DNA from: Haloferacaceae archaeon B1-Br10_E2g22
GTDB taxonomy: Archaea > Halobacteriota > Halobacteria > Halobacteriales > Haloferacaceae
Assembly (NCBI GenBank): GCA_001563795.1
Contig: LKML01000014.1
Span: forward strand, 1-32,971
Length of the DNA: 32,971 bases
Reading direction: 5' to 3'
Positions 7,778 through 15,701 of this stretch are shown piece by piece. Below the pieces are notes generated by a model. That model was given only the letters and a program-made list of their open reading frames with translations, made no database searches and had not been told where the DNA came from. Position 1 is the first letter of the stretch; every line of letters begins with the position of its first letter. A program made the translations under genes and the position numbers.

Positions 7778-9289
7778 TCACTCCGTTCGGCTCTCTGCGA
7801 GTAGTTCGTACAGCCGGTAGTCGATGGCTTCGACGCCGGCCAACCACAACGACAGACCATAGAGCCCGACGCCGACAACCGTCCCCGTAATCATCGCTGG
7901 AATGCCAGTCAGCACCGCCTCGGTGGCCAGCATGCCGGCGGCCGCAACGACGGCGGCCATAATCGGTTTGCGAAACGCCCACGAGTAGGGATGCAACCCC
8001 TCGAGATACCAGACTTCGGTTACTTTCGCCAGATTGCGGACGGCCAACACGCCTGCGGAGGCTACGGCTGCGCCGATGAGCCCAAAGGCCTGAATAAAGA
8101 CGATGTTGAGCAGGACGTTTGCAATGCCGAAGACCCACTCGTTTGCCATCACGACGTACTGATGGTCGGTCATCATCAGCAGGTAGTCGCTCGGGCCGGT
8201 CGCCGCATTACACAGTTGGCTGACGACAAAGCACACCAAAATTAGCGAGCCGGCGGTAAACGCCGGGCCGAACAGCCCTAGAATCTGTATGCGAAAGACG
8301 ACGGCGATGACTCCCAAAAGCAGACTCGCGGTGAGAATCCAGCGTGTAACGACCGTGTAGATCTCTGCCAGATCCTCGCGGTTGTCCTCGGTGTAGAGCC
8401 TCGAGGCAACGGGCGGAAACAGTTGGTTGAACGCCAAAAGCGGTATGTACAGCAGCCCCGCGACAAGCACCGAGATATTGTACATCCCGACCGCTGTCGA
8501 CGACAAGAAAAACCCAACGATCAACACATCAACCCGACCCTGCATGACCGTACCAGCCTCCTTGGCGGTCAACGGCAGCGAGTAGTTGTAGTAGGATTTC
8601 ACAGACCCACGCGTTGCAGCCGCTGATCTGAACTGCGGGCGAATATCCAGCCGCCAATAAAACAGAACGGCAGTAACGACGAGCGTAACGACACTGGCCG
8701 CAACCATCGCAGCGACAACACCGTAGAGCCCGCCGCCGACCAGAAGCACGCTCCCGACTCCCACCACGCGGAGCAGTGGTTTGAGCAGCCGCTTGCCCAG
8801 AACCTCGTACTCGAGGAGCTCGACGGCCCGAAACGTCGCATACAGTAGGTTGGCGAGCGTATCGACGAACAAGATCAGCGCAAACAGCCGCAGAACATCG
8901 ACAAACAGTGGCTCGGCAAGCGTGAGCGCCGAGATCGCTGGCGCAAAGACGAACAGCGTCCCGGCGACAACTGCCCCACCAACCGCGGAGGTAACCCACG
9001 CGAGCCCAAGGAAAAACCGCCGTTTGGCCGGGTTGTCTTCGTACTGCGGGAGGTACCGAAGAATCGAGGTATCCGAGCCGAGGTTCGTAAGCAACAGCGC
9101 CGTAAACGCCAGGGTCTTGCCGTAGGCAAACAGCCCGTAGGTGGCTGGGCCCAGTCCCCGCGAGACCAGTAGGTGCAACAGGAACTCTCCGGCATCCGAG
9201 ACCACTTTACCGACCGTATACAGCGAGGCTCCCCTCGAGATCGACGCCAACGACGCCAGCCGGGAGCGATCCTCGCTGTCATCGCTCAT
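7778..9289 (-). CDS. Polysaccharide/oligosaccharide flippase (MATE-like, PST family)
   Basis: This 503-residue membrane protein has 12 to 14 hydrophobic segments and the Wzx/PST N-terminal pattern, ISRGASLYTVGKVVSDAGEF followed by LVSRGLGPATYGLFAY. Such proteins flip lipid-linked glycans across the cytoplasmic membrane for glycosylation of S-layer or surface polysaccharides. The start at 9289 (MSDDSEDRS) is preferred to the longer frame from 9403 because the extension crosses the probable promoter and lacks homology-like sequence. No glycosyltransferases are adjacent, so it stands outside an obvious glycan cluster. Its only close partner is the divergent gene at 9376 with a ParB-like segment. 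Confidence 0.85.
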   Translation of the reverse strand: MSDDSEDRSRLASLASISRGASLYTVGKVVSDAGEFLLHLLVSRGLGPATYGLFAYGKTLAFTALLLTNLGSDTSILRYLPQYEDNPAKRRFFLGLAWVTSAVGGAVVAGTLFVFAPAISALTLAEPLFVDVLRLFALILFVDTLANLLYATFRAVELLEYEVLGKRLLKPLLRVVGVGSVLLVGGGLYGVVAAMVAASVVTLVVTAVLFYWRLDIRPQFRSAAATRGSVKSYYNYSLPLTAKEAGTVMQGRVDVLIVGFFLSSTAVGMYNISVLVAGLLYIPLLAFNQLFPPVASRLYTEDNREDLAEIYTVVTRWILTASLLLGVIAVVFRIQILGLFGPAFTAGSLILVCFVVSQLCNAATGPSDYLLMMTDHQYVVMANEWVFGIANVLLNIVFIQAFGLIGAAVASAGVLAVRNLAKVTEVWYLEGLHPYSWAFRKPIMAAVVAAAGMLATEAVLTGIPAMITGTVVGVGLYGLSLWLAGVEAIDYRLYELLAESRTE

Positions 9290-9340
9290 AGCTGTGTTTT
9301 TCGGGGCTGATAGATTGGTGTTGTGATCGGTCGCCCGCGA

Positions 9341-9350
9341 TTTATATACT
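9341..9350. promoter_or_regulatory. Shared TATA-like element between divergent flippase and ParB-like genes
   Basis: TTTATATACT lies in the 86-bp gap. Read rightward it is about 30 nt from the ATG at 9376. Read leftward (AGTATATAAA) it is about 55 nt from the ATG at 9289. The near-symmetry means one element could direct both transcripts, so the two genes may be co-controlled. Confidence 0.5.
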
Positions 9351-9375
9351 CGCCACAAGGAGTCGACGCCGAGGA

Positions 9376-10143
9376 ATGGACGAACCCATCTCGAGGCCGA
9401 CACAGCTCCGTGGTCGGCTGGCTGTTGGCGTTCGAGGCTACCTCAGTCAGCCAGTGAGCCGTCGGCTCCCACTGTCGGCACTGCGACGATACCACCGACT
9501 TCGGCGACGAATCGCTGCCTACCGCTATACCGACGCCGACCCCTGTAAGCTGTTGTGGGTCGAACCCAGCCGAATCACCGACAGTCTGCTCGAGTCGGCA
9601 CCCACCTACCCACAGTGGGGCCGCGTCGTCGGCGGACGATGGGACACACAGCACCAGCCGTTTGCCGAACGCGCCGTGGCTCGAGCAATTCGACAGCGTT
9701 TCGAGGCAGGACGACCGTGGGACGAGACTGCACTCGTCGAAGCCTACAGTGAGCAACTCGAGCGGTTTGGCAACGCCTGGGAACACACCTCCTGGTCGGC
9801 CTTCGAGACGCGATGCCAACAGATCGAACAATTGTACGACTCTCTCTGCGAGCATGGCTATCAGCCACTTTCCAGGCGCGAGCCACAACTCGCCGGGAGC
9901 GTTGGCGGACTCATAGCCGAGATCAACGTCGATATCGGACGGGACGGTGAGATCTACTGGCGATCCTACGGCCAACACCGACTGGCGATTGCCAAACTGC
10001 TCGGCCTCGAGTCAGTGGCTGTTGTGGTCAACCGCCGACACCGCCACTGGCAGACTGTCCGCGACCGGATTCGGGAGACTCGAGACTGTGATATCACACC
10101 AGAGCGACGAGCACATCCCGATCTGCAGGGGTTTTTCGGATAG
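9376..10143 (+). CDS. Protein with ParB-like nuclease-type domain, function unknown
   Basis: This 255-residue basic protein has an Arg-rich N-terminus (RRYHRLRRRIAAYRY near 37-51). The C-terminal part, EINVDIGRDGEIYWRSYGQH followed by RLAIAKLLGLESVAVVVNRR, resembles ParB/sulfiredoxin-fold domains, whose core reads I-x-V-x-dG-x-GxHRLaiAklLG. The catalytic or nucleotide-binding GxHR core is kept as YGQHRLAIAK. There is no ParB-type HTH, so a chromosome-partition role is unlikely. It is divergent from a flippase with a short shared promoter, which suggests, only by context, a role in surface glycan assembly. I cannot assign a reaction. Confidence 0.7.
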   Translation: MDEPISRPTQLRGRLAVGVRGYLSQPVSRRLPLSALRRYHRLRRRIAAYRYTDADPCKLLWVEPSRITDSLLESAPTYPQWGRVVGGRWDTQHQPFAERAVARAIRQRFEAGRPWDETALVEAYSEQLERFGNAWEHTSWSAFETRCQQIEQLYDSLCEHGYQPLSRREPQLAGSVGGLIAEINVDIGRDGEIYWRSYGQHRLAIAKLLGLESVAVVVNRRHRHWQTVRDRIRETRDCDITPERRAHPDLQGFFG

Positions 10144-10161
10144 GAACACTCGCCGGAAGCA

Positions 10162-10169
10162 TTTTTATC
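10162..10169 (+). promoter_or_regulatory. TATA box of FAH-family gene
   Basis: TTTTTATC is centred about 25 nt before the ATG at 10190, so the mRNA should begin at or beside the start codon. This supports the 10190 start over the longer open frame from 9947, which lies inside the preceding gene. Confidence 0.55.
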
Positions 10170-10189
10170 GCAACTCTCTACCTGTCGGT

Positions 10190-10930
10190 ATGCACATCAT
10201 TCGATTCCGTGATCCGGCCGGCATAGTTCGCCGCGGCAGGCTCGAAGACAGCACGGTTCGGTTCGGCGACAGCACGTATTCGATGGATGAAATCGACGTC
10301 CTTGCACCCTGTGAGCCAACTAAAATCGTCTGTGTCGGACGCAACTATGCAGACCACGCCGCCGAACGCGGCAAAACCGTTCCCGACCGGCCGCTGTTGT
10401 TTCTCAAACCGCCCAACACAGTCGCTTCCCACCGAAGTACAGTGACGTTGCCGGCTGGCAAACAGCGTGTCGACTGGGAGGCCGAACTCGCAGTCGTCAT
10501 CGGCCAGCAGTGTCGAAACGTCCCGCTCGAGGCGGCGATGGATGTCGTCGAGGGCTATACGTGTCTGAACGATATCTCGAACCGCGACGACCAGGATCGA
10601 GAACAAAACTGGGTTCGGGGCAAGGCCTTCGACAATGCCGCCCCGATGGGCCCGGTGGTGGCAACGCCCGACGAACTCGCTGAGGATGCCCGAATCGAAC
10701 TCCGGGTCAACGGCGAGACCAAACAACACTCCAGGATTGATCAGTTTTTCTTCTCAGTACCCGAGTTGATCGCCGAAATCACGACCCACCTCACACTCGA
10801 GGCCGGTGATGTGATCTCGACGGGCACGCCTGCTGGCGTCGGCCCGCTGTCTGATGGCGACCATCTCGAAATCGAGATCGAGGGAATCGGAACGCTTGAA
10901 CACGATGTGCAGACACCAGACACCAAGTAA
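10190..10930 (+). CDS. Fumarylacetoacetate hydrolase (FAH)-family hydrolase/isomerase
   Basis: The 246-residue protein shows the FAH C-terminal catalytic fold: KIVCVGRNYADHAAERG (the signature GRNYxxH), a metal-binding EAELAVVIG, YTCLNDISNRDDQ with its Asp, and VISTGTPAGVGPLSDGDHLE. Members hydrolyse C-C bonds, decarboxylate or tautomerise 2-oxo acids in aromatic or sugar-acid catabolism, for example acylpyruvates or oxaloacetate. With no catabolic neighbours the substrate is open; a housekeeping acylpyruvase or oxaloacetate tautomerase-like role is plausible. It stands alone, with its own TATA box and a 91-nt gap before the MscS gene. Confidence 0.88.
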   Translation: MHIIRFRDPAGIVRRGRLEDSTVRFGDSTYSMDEIDVLAPCEPTKIVCVGRNYADHAAERGKTVPDRPLLFLKPPNTVASHRSTVTLPAGKQRVDWEAELAVVIGQQCRNVPLEAAMDVVEGYTCLNDISNRDDQDREQNWVRGKAFDNAAPMGPVVATPDELAEDARIELRVNGETKQHSRIDQFFFSVPELIAEITTHLTLEAGDVISTGTPAGVGPLSDGDHLEIEIEGIGTLEHDVQTPDTK

Positions 10931-11021
10931 CCATCTACGCGGCCAGCATTTGAGCGTACTTGAGGCTAACACGGGAGTAACTGGACAGTAGTCCTGTGGC
11001 CGTCGGTGACGAACCCTTGGT

Positions 11022-11969
11022 ATGGCCCGTTTGCTTCAGGATGCGCTTTCACTGTTCGTTCCGGCGGTGGTCGACCCATGGACCCCGCTGGCGGTCGCCG
11101 TTGTTATCCTCCTTGGGAGTTGGTACGGTGCGAAACTACTTGGACGGCTACTTCGGCCCCAATTTCTCAAGCAGATCCCGCGTGTCAGCGTGGCTGAAAC
11201 GCTTTTGAGTGTGTTACGGGCGGTTGTGATGGTGATCGCGCTGTTTACGGTCGCTAACGTGCTGGGATACGAACCCGAAAACGTCCTGCTTTCGGTCACG
11301 GTGTTGACCGCCGCGATCGCCTACATCCTCGCGCCGCTGCTTGGGAGCCTGATAAACGGGCTGTTCGTGCTTATCAACCGCCCCTACGAGGTCGGCGATC
11401 TGATCGAACTCGAGGACACAGACCAGATGGGATATATTCGGGAGATCACCCTGCGATATACCAAAGTCCACACCCTCGAGAACACGACGCTCGTCATCCC
11501 GAACGACAGCATCCACCGACGGGATGTGATCAACTACAGCGAAGACGACGAACGCTCGTGGCTTTCGGTCGGGTTTACGGTCACCTACGAAAGCGATCTC
11601 GAGGCTGCCATCGAGACCATCGAAACTGCTGTCAGCAACCTCGAGGCGGTCGTCGACGGCGGGCCATCAATTAGAATGGGTGGCAACCGGTATCCAGCCG
11701 CCCCAACGGCGTTTGTGACGGCTTTCGGCGATCGTGGTGCCGAAATCGAACTTCGGTTTTGGGTGTTCGAGCCGTATCATCTCAAAGCCGTCCGTTCGCA
11801 GGTGCTTCGGGTGCTCGACACAGCGTTCGACGACGCGGATGTCTCGCTTGCGTACCCTCGAACGCACCACGTGTTCGACGAAACCAGTGGCCAGGCGGCC
11901 GTCTCGTTCACCGGGCCGACACCGCCGTGGGCCGATTATGCTGAACGACCCGACAGCCGACCGCAGTGA
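11022..11969 (+). CDS. MscS-family mechanosensitive ion channel
   Basis: This 315-residue membrane protein has three N-terminal hydrophobic segments (about 20-42, 62-82, 86-118). The third runs into the family signature INRPYEVGDLIELED (118-132), and SVTVLTAAIAYILAPLLGSL forms the pore helix. The cytosolic beta and alpha/beta domains follow, with NTTLVIPNDSIHRRDVINYS, a typical MscS segment. It would open on membrane tension to release solutes during hypo-osmotic shock, which matters to a salt-in halophile. The C-terminal tail after about 290 (TPPWADYAERPDSRPQ) looks disordered. The gene appears monocistronic. Confidence 0.88.
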   Translation: MARLLQDALSLFVPAVVDPWTPLAVAVVILLGSWYGAKLLGRLLRPQFLKQIPRVSVAETLLSVLRAVVMVIALFTVANVLGYEPENVLLSVTVLTAAIAYILAPLLGSLINGLFVLINRPYEVGDLIELEDTDQMGYIREITLRYTKVHTLENTTLVIPNDSIHRRDVINYSEDDERSWLSVGFTVTYESDLEAAIETIETAVSNLEAVVDGGPSIRMGGNRYPAAPTAFVTAFGDRGAEIELRFWVFEPYHLKAVRSQVLRVLDTAFDDADVSLAYPRTHHVFDETSGQAAVSFTGPTPPWADYAERPDSRPQ

Positions 11970-12121
11970 GCGCTGACTCGGACTGTTCACAAGCAACTGT
12001 TGATTGACACACCCATACCAGCGATATTCGGTATCCGAGCGACACCACAAAACCAGCGAGGTCGGCGATTCCAGCAATACCAGCTGTCTCGGCCATCTCC
12101 CGGTCGAGACGTGTAATCACG

Positions 12122-12127
12122 CTTAAG
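12122..12127. promoter_or_regulatory. CTTAAG promoter element upstream of hisC
   Basis: CTTAAG lies about 27 nt before the hisC ATG at 12152, the right place for a TATA box of a leaderless message. It is the only promoter-like signal in the 182-base gap 11970-12151; I see no RNA gene there. Confidence 0.4.
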
Positions 12128-12151
12128 AGGCGGGGTCTGCTTTGAGCGACT

Positions 12152-13240
12152 ATGCAACCACGGGATCTCTCTGCAACCAACCCGTATGTGCCGGGCCGGG
12201 GAATCGAGGAGGTCGCCCGCGACCTCGGCCTCGAGTCCGATGAGTTGATTAAACTCTCGTCGAACGAAAATCCCCATGGCTCGAGCCCCAAAGCCGTCGA
12301 GGCGGTCACCGACCGCGCCACACAGGGACTGCACGTCTATCCCAAAGCCGCCCACACTGATCTCACCGAAAAGCTGGCGGCCAAATGGAATCTCGCCAGC
12401 GAGCAGATTTGGGTCTCACCGGGCGCAGACGGCTCGATTGATTATCTGTCTCGAGCAATGCTTGAGCCAGGCCAATCGGTGCTTGTGCCCGATCCGGGCT
12501 TTGCGTACTACTCGATGAGCGCCCGGCACCACCACGGCGAAGTCGCCGCCTATGATCTGTCGAAGGCCGACTCGTTCGCCCAGGACGCCGATGTCGTCCT
12601 CGAGAGCTACGACGGAGAACGGATCGTCCACATTACCTCGCCACACAACCCGACCGGCACCGAATGGAACCGCGAGGAGATCACGAGGCTGCTCGAGGCC
12701 GTCGAAGACCACACCCTCGTCGTCGTAGATGAAGCCTACGGCGAGTACTCCGCCGAACCGAGCAGCATCGAACTGCTCGATGCGTACGACAACCTGGCAG
12801 TCTTGCGAACGTTCTCGAAAGCTTACGGGCTCGCCGGCCTCAGAATCGGCTACTGTGCAGTTCCCACCGAGTGGGCTGATGCTTACGGGCGTGTGAACAC
12901 ACCATTTGCAGCCAACGAACTGGCCTGCCGGGCTGCGCTCGCCGCACTCGATGATAACGACCACCTCGAGCAGTCGGTCGAGACTGCTCGCTGGGCCCGT
13001 GAGTATCTCGCCGAGAACCTCAATGTCCCCACCGTCGAGAGCGCGGGTAACTTCGTGCTTGCGGAAGTCGGTGATGCCGAAGCGGTCGCCGAACAAAGCC
13101 AGCGCGAGGGTGTTATCATCCGAAACTGTACGAGCTTCGGGCTTGCCGGCTGTGTGCGTATCTCCTGTGGCACCCGTGAGGAGACGAAACAGGCCGTCGA
13201 GACACTCAACGAGATTCTTGCCGAGGTGGCTCCAACGTGA
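12152..13240 (+). CDS. hisC: Histidinol-phosphate aminotransferase
   Basis: This 362-residue PLP enzyme transfers an amino group to imidazole-acetol phosphate in histidine synthesis. HisC features are IKLSSNENPHG (33-43) with the Asn-Glu-Asn signature, ITSPHNPTG (161-169), VVDEAYGEYS (191-200) with the cofactor-contacting Asp, and the Schiff-base Lys223 in RTFSKAYGLAGLRIGY. A terminal RISCGT motif supplies the phosphate-binding Arg. It is not beside other his genes, as is common in haloarchaea where the pathway is scattered. Its stop overlaps the next gene's GTG by 4 nt (GTGA), so translation of the kinase is probably coupled. Confidence 0.92.
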   Translation: MQPRDLSATNPYVPGRGIEEVARDLGLESDELIKLSSNENPHGSSPKAVEAVTDRATQGLHVYPKAAHTDLTEKLAAKWNLASEQIWVSPGADGSIDYLSRAMLEPGQSVLVPDPGFAYYSMSARHHHGEVAAYDLSKADSFAQDADVVLESYDGERIVHITSPHNPTGTEWNREEITRLLEAVEDHTLVVVDEAYGEYSAEPSSIELLDAYDNLAVLRTFSKAYGLAGLRIGYCAVPTEWADAYGRVNTPFAANELACRAALAALDDNDHLEQSVETARWAREYLAENLNVPTVESAGNFVLAEVGDAEAVAEQSQREGVIIRNCTSFGLAGCVRISCGTREETKQAVETLNEILAEVAPT

Positions 13241-13770
13241 CTGATGCCGATCCAAGGCAGGTTGTAGTGACCGGGACACCGGGTACTGGTAAAACAACTG
13301 TAACGGAGAACGTCGCCGCCCGTAGTGACCGTCCGGTCATCCATCTCAACGACGAAATCAAAGCCCATGAACTGTGGGCCGACCGAGATGTCAAGCGCGA
13401 TTCGCTTATTACGGATTTCGAGGCTGTCGAATCGCATCTCGGCGAGTGGGAGGGTATTCTCGAGTCGCATCTGTCCCATCATTTCGATGCCGACCGTGTT
13501 GTCGTCTTGCGCTGTGAGCCGTCGGAACTCGAAGACCGACTCACCGAACGTGGCGAGCCGGCACACAAAGCACGTGAAAACGCCGAAAGCGAGGCACTGG
13601 ATGTCGTCCTATCCGAAGCAGTCGGAATCCACGGCCGAACGGCTGTCTACGAGATCGATACCACCGACCGCTCGCCAGATGCGGTGGCTGCTGAGATCGA
13701 AGCGGTGCTCAGAGACCAACGCTCGCCGACTGCGGGCGAGGTAGACTTTACGGAGTATCTCGTCGGATGA
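13237..13770 (+). CDS. AK6/Fap7-type adenylate kinase-like NTPase
   Basis: This 177-residue P-loop protein has Walker A VTGTPGTGKTTVTENVA (11-27) and a short form without the usual adenylate-kinase lid, matching the AK6/Fap7 family. Fap7 homologues have adenylate kinase or ATPase activity and help small-subunit ribosome maturation through uS11 in eukaryotes and archaea. The ESHLSHHFDADRVVVLRCEP stretch and DRLTERGEPAHKARENAESE are typical of the family. The GTG start overlaps the hisC stop and the end overlaps the next ATG (ATGA), so the three genes form one translationally coupled unit. Confidence 0.85.
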   Translation: MTDADPRQVVVTGTPGTGKTTVTENVAARSDRPVIHLNDEIKAHELWADRDVKRDSLITDFEAVESHLGEWEGILESHLSHHFDADRVVVLRCEPSELEDRLTERGEPAHKARENAESEALDVVLSEAVGIHGRTAVYEIDTTDRSPDAVAAEIEAVLRDQRSPTAGEVDFTEYLVG

Positions 13771-14372
13771 CGCTCGATAAGTTCCGCCCGCTGGCAGAGC
13801 GGATGCTGGTGCCGTTTGTGCGTGCGGCCGATGGTCTCGGGCTCTCGCCGAACGGCGTGAGCGTACTCGCGCTCGTTGTTTCGGCAGCGGCGGCTGCTGG
13901 CTTCGTTGTTGGCGAGCCACGCTGGTATGCGGTCGGTGGGGCGTTGGTGCTGCTCAACGGCTGGTTGGATCTCATCGACGGCGCGTTGGCCCGCGAGCAG
14001 GGTGTCGCCTCGAAAGGTGGGGATCTGTTGGATCACGTGATCGACCGCTATGCGGATTTGATTATTATTGGGGGGCTTGCGGCGGGCGTCGAGAACTTCG
14101 CTCTCGGGTTTCTCGCGGTGACTGGCGTACTTATGACCTCGTATCTGGGCACCCAGATCCAGGCGGTGGGTCTCGGTCGCGCCTACGGTGGACTCGTCGG
14201 TCGGGCCGACCGACTGGTGTTGATCGCACTCGGTGGGTTCGTTGCGGCGGTCGTCACTGGGCCAGTCGTCGTCGGCTACGGCGTCATCGAACTCCTGTTG
14301 GTGTTCTTTGCGGTGGTTGGACATCTGACTGCACTCCAGCGATTCTGGGGTGCGTGGGCAGACCTCGAATAA
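13767..14372 (+). CDS. CDP-alcohol phosphatidyltransferase
   Basis: This 201-residue integral membrane enzyme has the full CDP-alcohol phosphotransferase motif D-x2-DG-x2-AR-x8-G-x3-D-x3-D at residues 68-90: DLIDGALAREQ, then GDLLDHVID. About six hydrophobic segments surround it. It couples a CDP-activated lipid, in archaea CDP-archaeol, to an alcohol such as serine, glycerol-phosphate or inositol-phosphate to make polar head groups. Which head group it makes is not clear from sequence; archaetidylinositol-phosphate or archaetidylglycerol-phosphate synthase are both possible. It follows the AK6-like gene with an ATGA overlap. Confidence 0.88.
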   Translation: MTLDKFRPLAERMLVPFVRAADGLGLSPNGVSVLALVVSAAAAAGFVVGEPRWYAVGGALVLLNGWLDLIDGALAREQGVASKGGDLLDHVIDRYADLIIIGGLAAGVENFALGFLAVTGVLMTSYLGTQIQAVGLGRAYGGLVGRADRLVLIALGGFVAAVVTGPVVVGYGVIELLLVFFAVVGHLTALQRFWGAWADLE

Positions 14373-14395
14373 CAGGCCGGTTCGACGGCGCATGG

Positions 14396-14401
14396 TTTAT
14401 A
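14396..14401 (+). promoter_or_regulatory. TATA box of MBF1 gene
   Basis: TTTATA is centred 27 nt upstream of the ATG at 14426. This places the transcript start at the ATG and rules against the longer frame from 14354. Confidence 0.55.
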
Positions 14402-14425
14402 CCGGGGCGACCGCAACCGGAGAGT

Positions 14426-14956
14426 ATGCCCCAATGTGAGATGTGTGGTTCTCAGGAGTCGTCGCTGACCACCACCAAAGTCGAGGGTGCAGAACTCGAA
14501 CTCTGCGAAAGCTGTCAAGGATTCGGCACGACCGTCGAAACCCAACAGTCGAGCGGCGCGACCAGCAAATACTCGACGTCTTCGAAAAGCGGCACCGCCT
14601 CGAGTTCGGGCGGTGCTGGCGGGTCGAACCGAAGTTCTGGCGACTCGTCTCGCCGCAAGCGTGACATGTTCGACGATATGGACGAACTCGCCGGCGACTA
14701 CGACGACCGGATTCGTGAGGCTCGCGAGGCACTCGGAGTCACACAAGAAGAGTTGGCCAACCAACTCAACGAAAAGGCAAGTCTGATCCGAAAGCTCGAA
14801 CGCGGTGATATCCTGCCGAGCGACGACGTACAGAACAAACTCGAAAAGAAACTCGAGATTACGCTCACCGAAGGAACGGATATCGACGACACCGAGTGGT
14901 CGAGTGGCTCGAGTGGCTCGATGACCCTCGGCGATGTCGTCGAACGGAAAGACTAA
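14426..14956 (+). CDS. Archaeal multiprotein bridging factor 1 (MBF1)
   Basis: The 176-residue protein has an N-terminal zinc ribbon, MPQCEMCGSQ with a second Cys pair in LELCESCQGF. A Ser/Gly-rich linker follows at about 43-75. Next comes a Cro/XRE-type helix-turn-helix (about 95-150) with IREAREALGVTQEELANQLN and LIRKLERGDILPSDD. This is the archaeal MBF1 architecture; in eukaryotes MBF1 bridges activators to TBP and also binds ribosomes. The C-terminus has a short DNA repeat encoding SSGSSGS near 14896-14922. Cytosolic housekeeping regulator with its own promoter. Confidence 0.9.
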   Translation: MPQCEMCGSQESSLTTTKVEGAELELCESCQGFGTTVETQQSSGATSKYSTSSKSGTASSSGGAGGSNRSSGDSSRRKRDMFDDMDELAGDYDDRIREAREALGVTQEELANQLNEKASLIRKLERGDILPSDDVQNKLEKKLEITLTEGTDIDDTEWSSGSSGSMTLGDVVERKD

Positions 14957-14996
14957 CCAGCGAAGTTGGCCACCCACTCTGCCTGAAAGCTGAAGC

Positions 14997-15004
14997 TATT
15001 TTAT
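14997..15004 (+). promoter_or_regulatory. TATA box of tpiA
   Basis: TATTTTAT is centred about 26 nt before the ATG at 15027, supporting that start over the open-frame start at 15003. Confidence 0.55.
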
Positions 15005-15026
15005 GGGGGCGGTTCGTTGTACGAGT

Positions 15027-15671
15027 ATGTTCATCTTAGTGAACCTCAAGGCGTATCCGTGTGATCCAATTGCCGTCGCCGAAGCCGCCAAAGAAGTCTC
15101 CGAGGAGTCCGGAGTCCGCATTGCGGTCTCCCCGCAGGCCTCGCAGATCTCGGCGGTCGCCGACACGGGCGTCGAAACCTGGGCTCAGCACGTCTCGCCA
15201 AACCAGTACGGCAGCTTTACGGGTAGCACGCTCGCCGAAGCCGCCGCTGATGCCGGTGCGGTCGGCACGCTGATCAACCACTCGGAGAACCGCCGCAAAC
15301 TCGCCGATATTGACGCGGCGGTTCGCGCAGCCGAACGCGCAGACCTCGAGACCTGCGTCTGTGCGAACAATCCACAACAGACCGCCGCGGCAGCCGCTCT
15401 CGGCCCTGATTCGGTTGCAGTCGAACCGCCGGAACTCATCGGCGGGGACGTTTCGGTTGCGACGGGCGACCCAGATATCGTCACAAACGCGGTGTCGGCC
15501 GCAGCCGATGTCGATGAATCAGTCGACGTCTTCTGTGGGGCTGGCGTCTCGACGGGCGAGGATGTCACCGCCGCCGAAGAACTCGGCGCAAAAGGAATCC
15601 TGCTGGCCAGCGGTGTCGCCAAAGCCGATGATCCGAAAGCTGCACTCGAAGACCTCGTCTCCGGGCTGTAA
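15027..15671 (+). CDS. tpiA: Triosephosphate isomerase, archaeal type
   Basis: This 214-residue enzyme interconverts dihydroxyacetone phosphate and glyceraldehyde 3-phosphate. The short length is typical of archaeal TIM, against about 250 in bacteria. Residues visible are Lys8 in [10 protein letters not shown], the catalytic His in [10 protein letters not shown], Glu in [10 protein letters not shown], and the phosphate-binding [13 protein letters not shown] near the C-terminus. It acts in the cytosol in gluconeogenesis and glycolysis. Its substrate is also the substrate of the methylglyoxal synthase encoded at 31594. It is convergent with the HerA-like ATPase and ends 22 nt from its stop. Confidence 0.93.
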   Translation: MFILVNLKAYPCDPIAVAEAAKEVSEESGVRIAVSPQASQISAVADTGVETWAQHVSPNQYGSFTGSTLAEAAADAGAVGTLINHSENRRKLADIDAAVRAAERADLETCVCANNPQQTAAAAALGPDSVAVEPPELIGGDVSVATGDPDIVTNAVSAAADVDESVDVFCGAGVSTGEDVTAAEELGAKGILLASGVAKADDPKAALEDLVSGL

Positions 15672-15689
15672 GCAGTTCAACTGATCCAG

Positions 15690-15701
15690 CAATTATTTTT
15701 T
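15690..15701 (+). terminator. T-run terminator for tpiA inside the convergent gene's end
   Basis: A run of six T just after tpiA coincides with the Lys-Lys-stop codons of the convergent ATPase gene, so one stretch may serve both as terminator and as coding sequence. Confidence 0.4.

Noticed and set aside
11908-12109. Minus-strand short protein (start MAETAGIAGIADLAGFVV) in the mscS-hisC gap, with GGGAG before its ATG
   Set aside because: It overlaps the coding end of mscS and the only support is a short purine run. I see no family signal, so it is kept as a weak candidate only.
11970-12151. tRNA or ncRNA in the longest gap
   Set aside because: No cloverleaf-like arms, CCA end or T-loop sequence (GTTCRAnYC) were seen on either strand.
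12416-13297. Long antisense frame over hisC and the AK6-like gene
   Set aside because: High GC third positions of real genes create long antisense frames. Its translation has no motif, while both plus-strand products are complete known families.
14896-14922. Short tandem GAGTGGCTC repeat
   Set aside because: Three partial units in the MBF1 coding tail explain an SSGSSGS linker; too short to be a repeat element or CRISPR.
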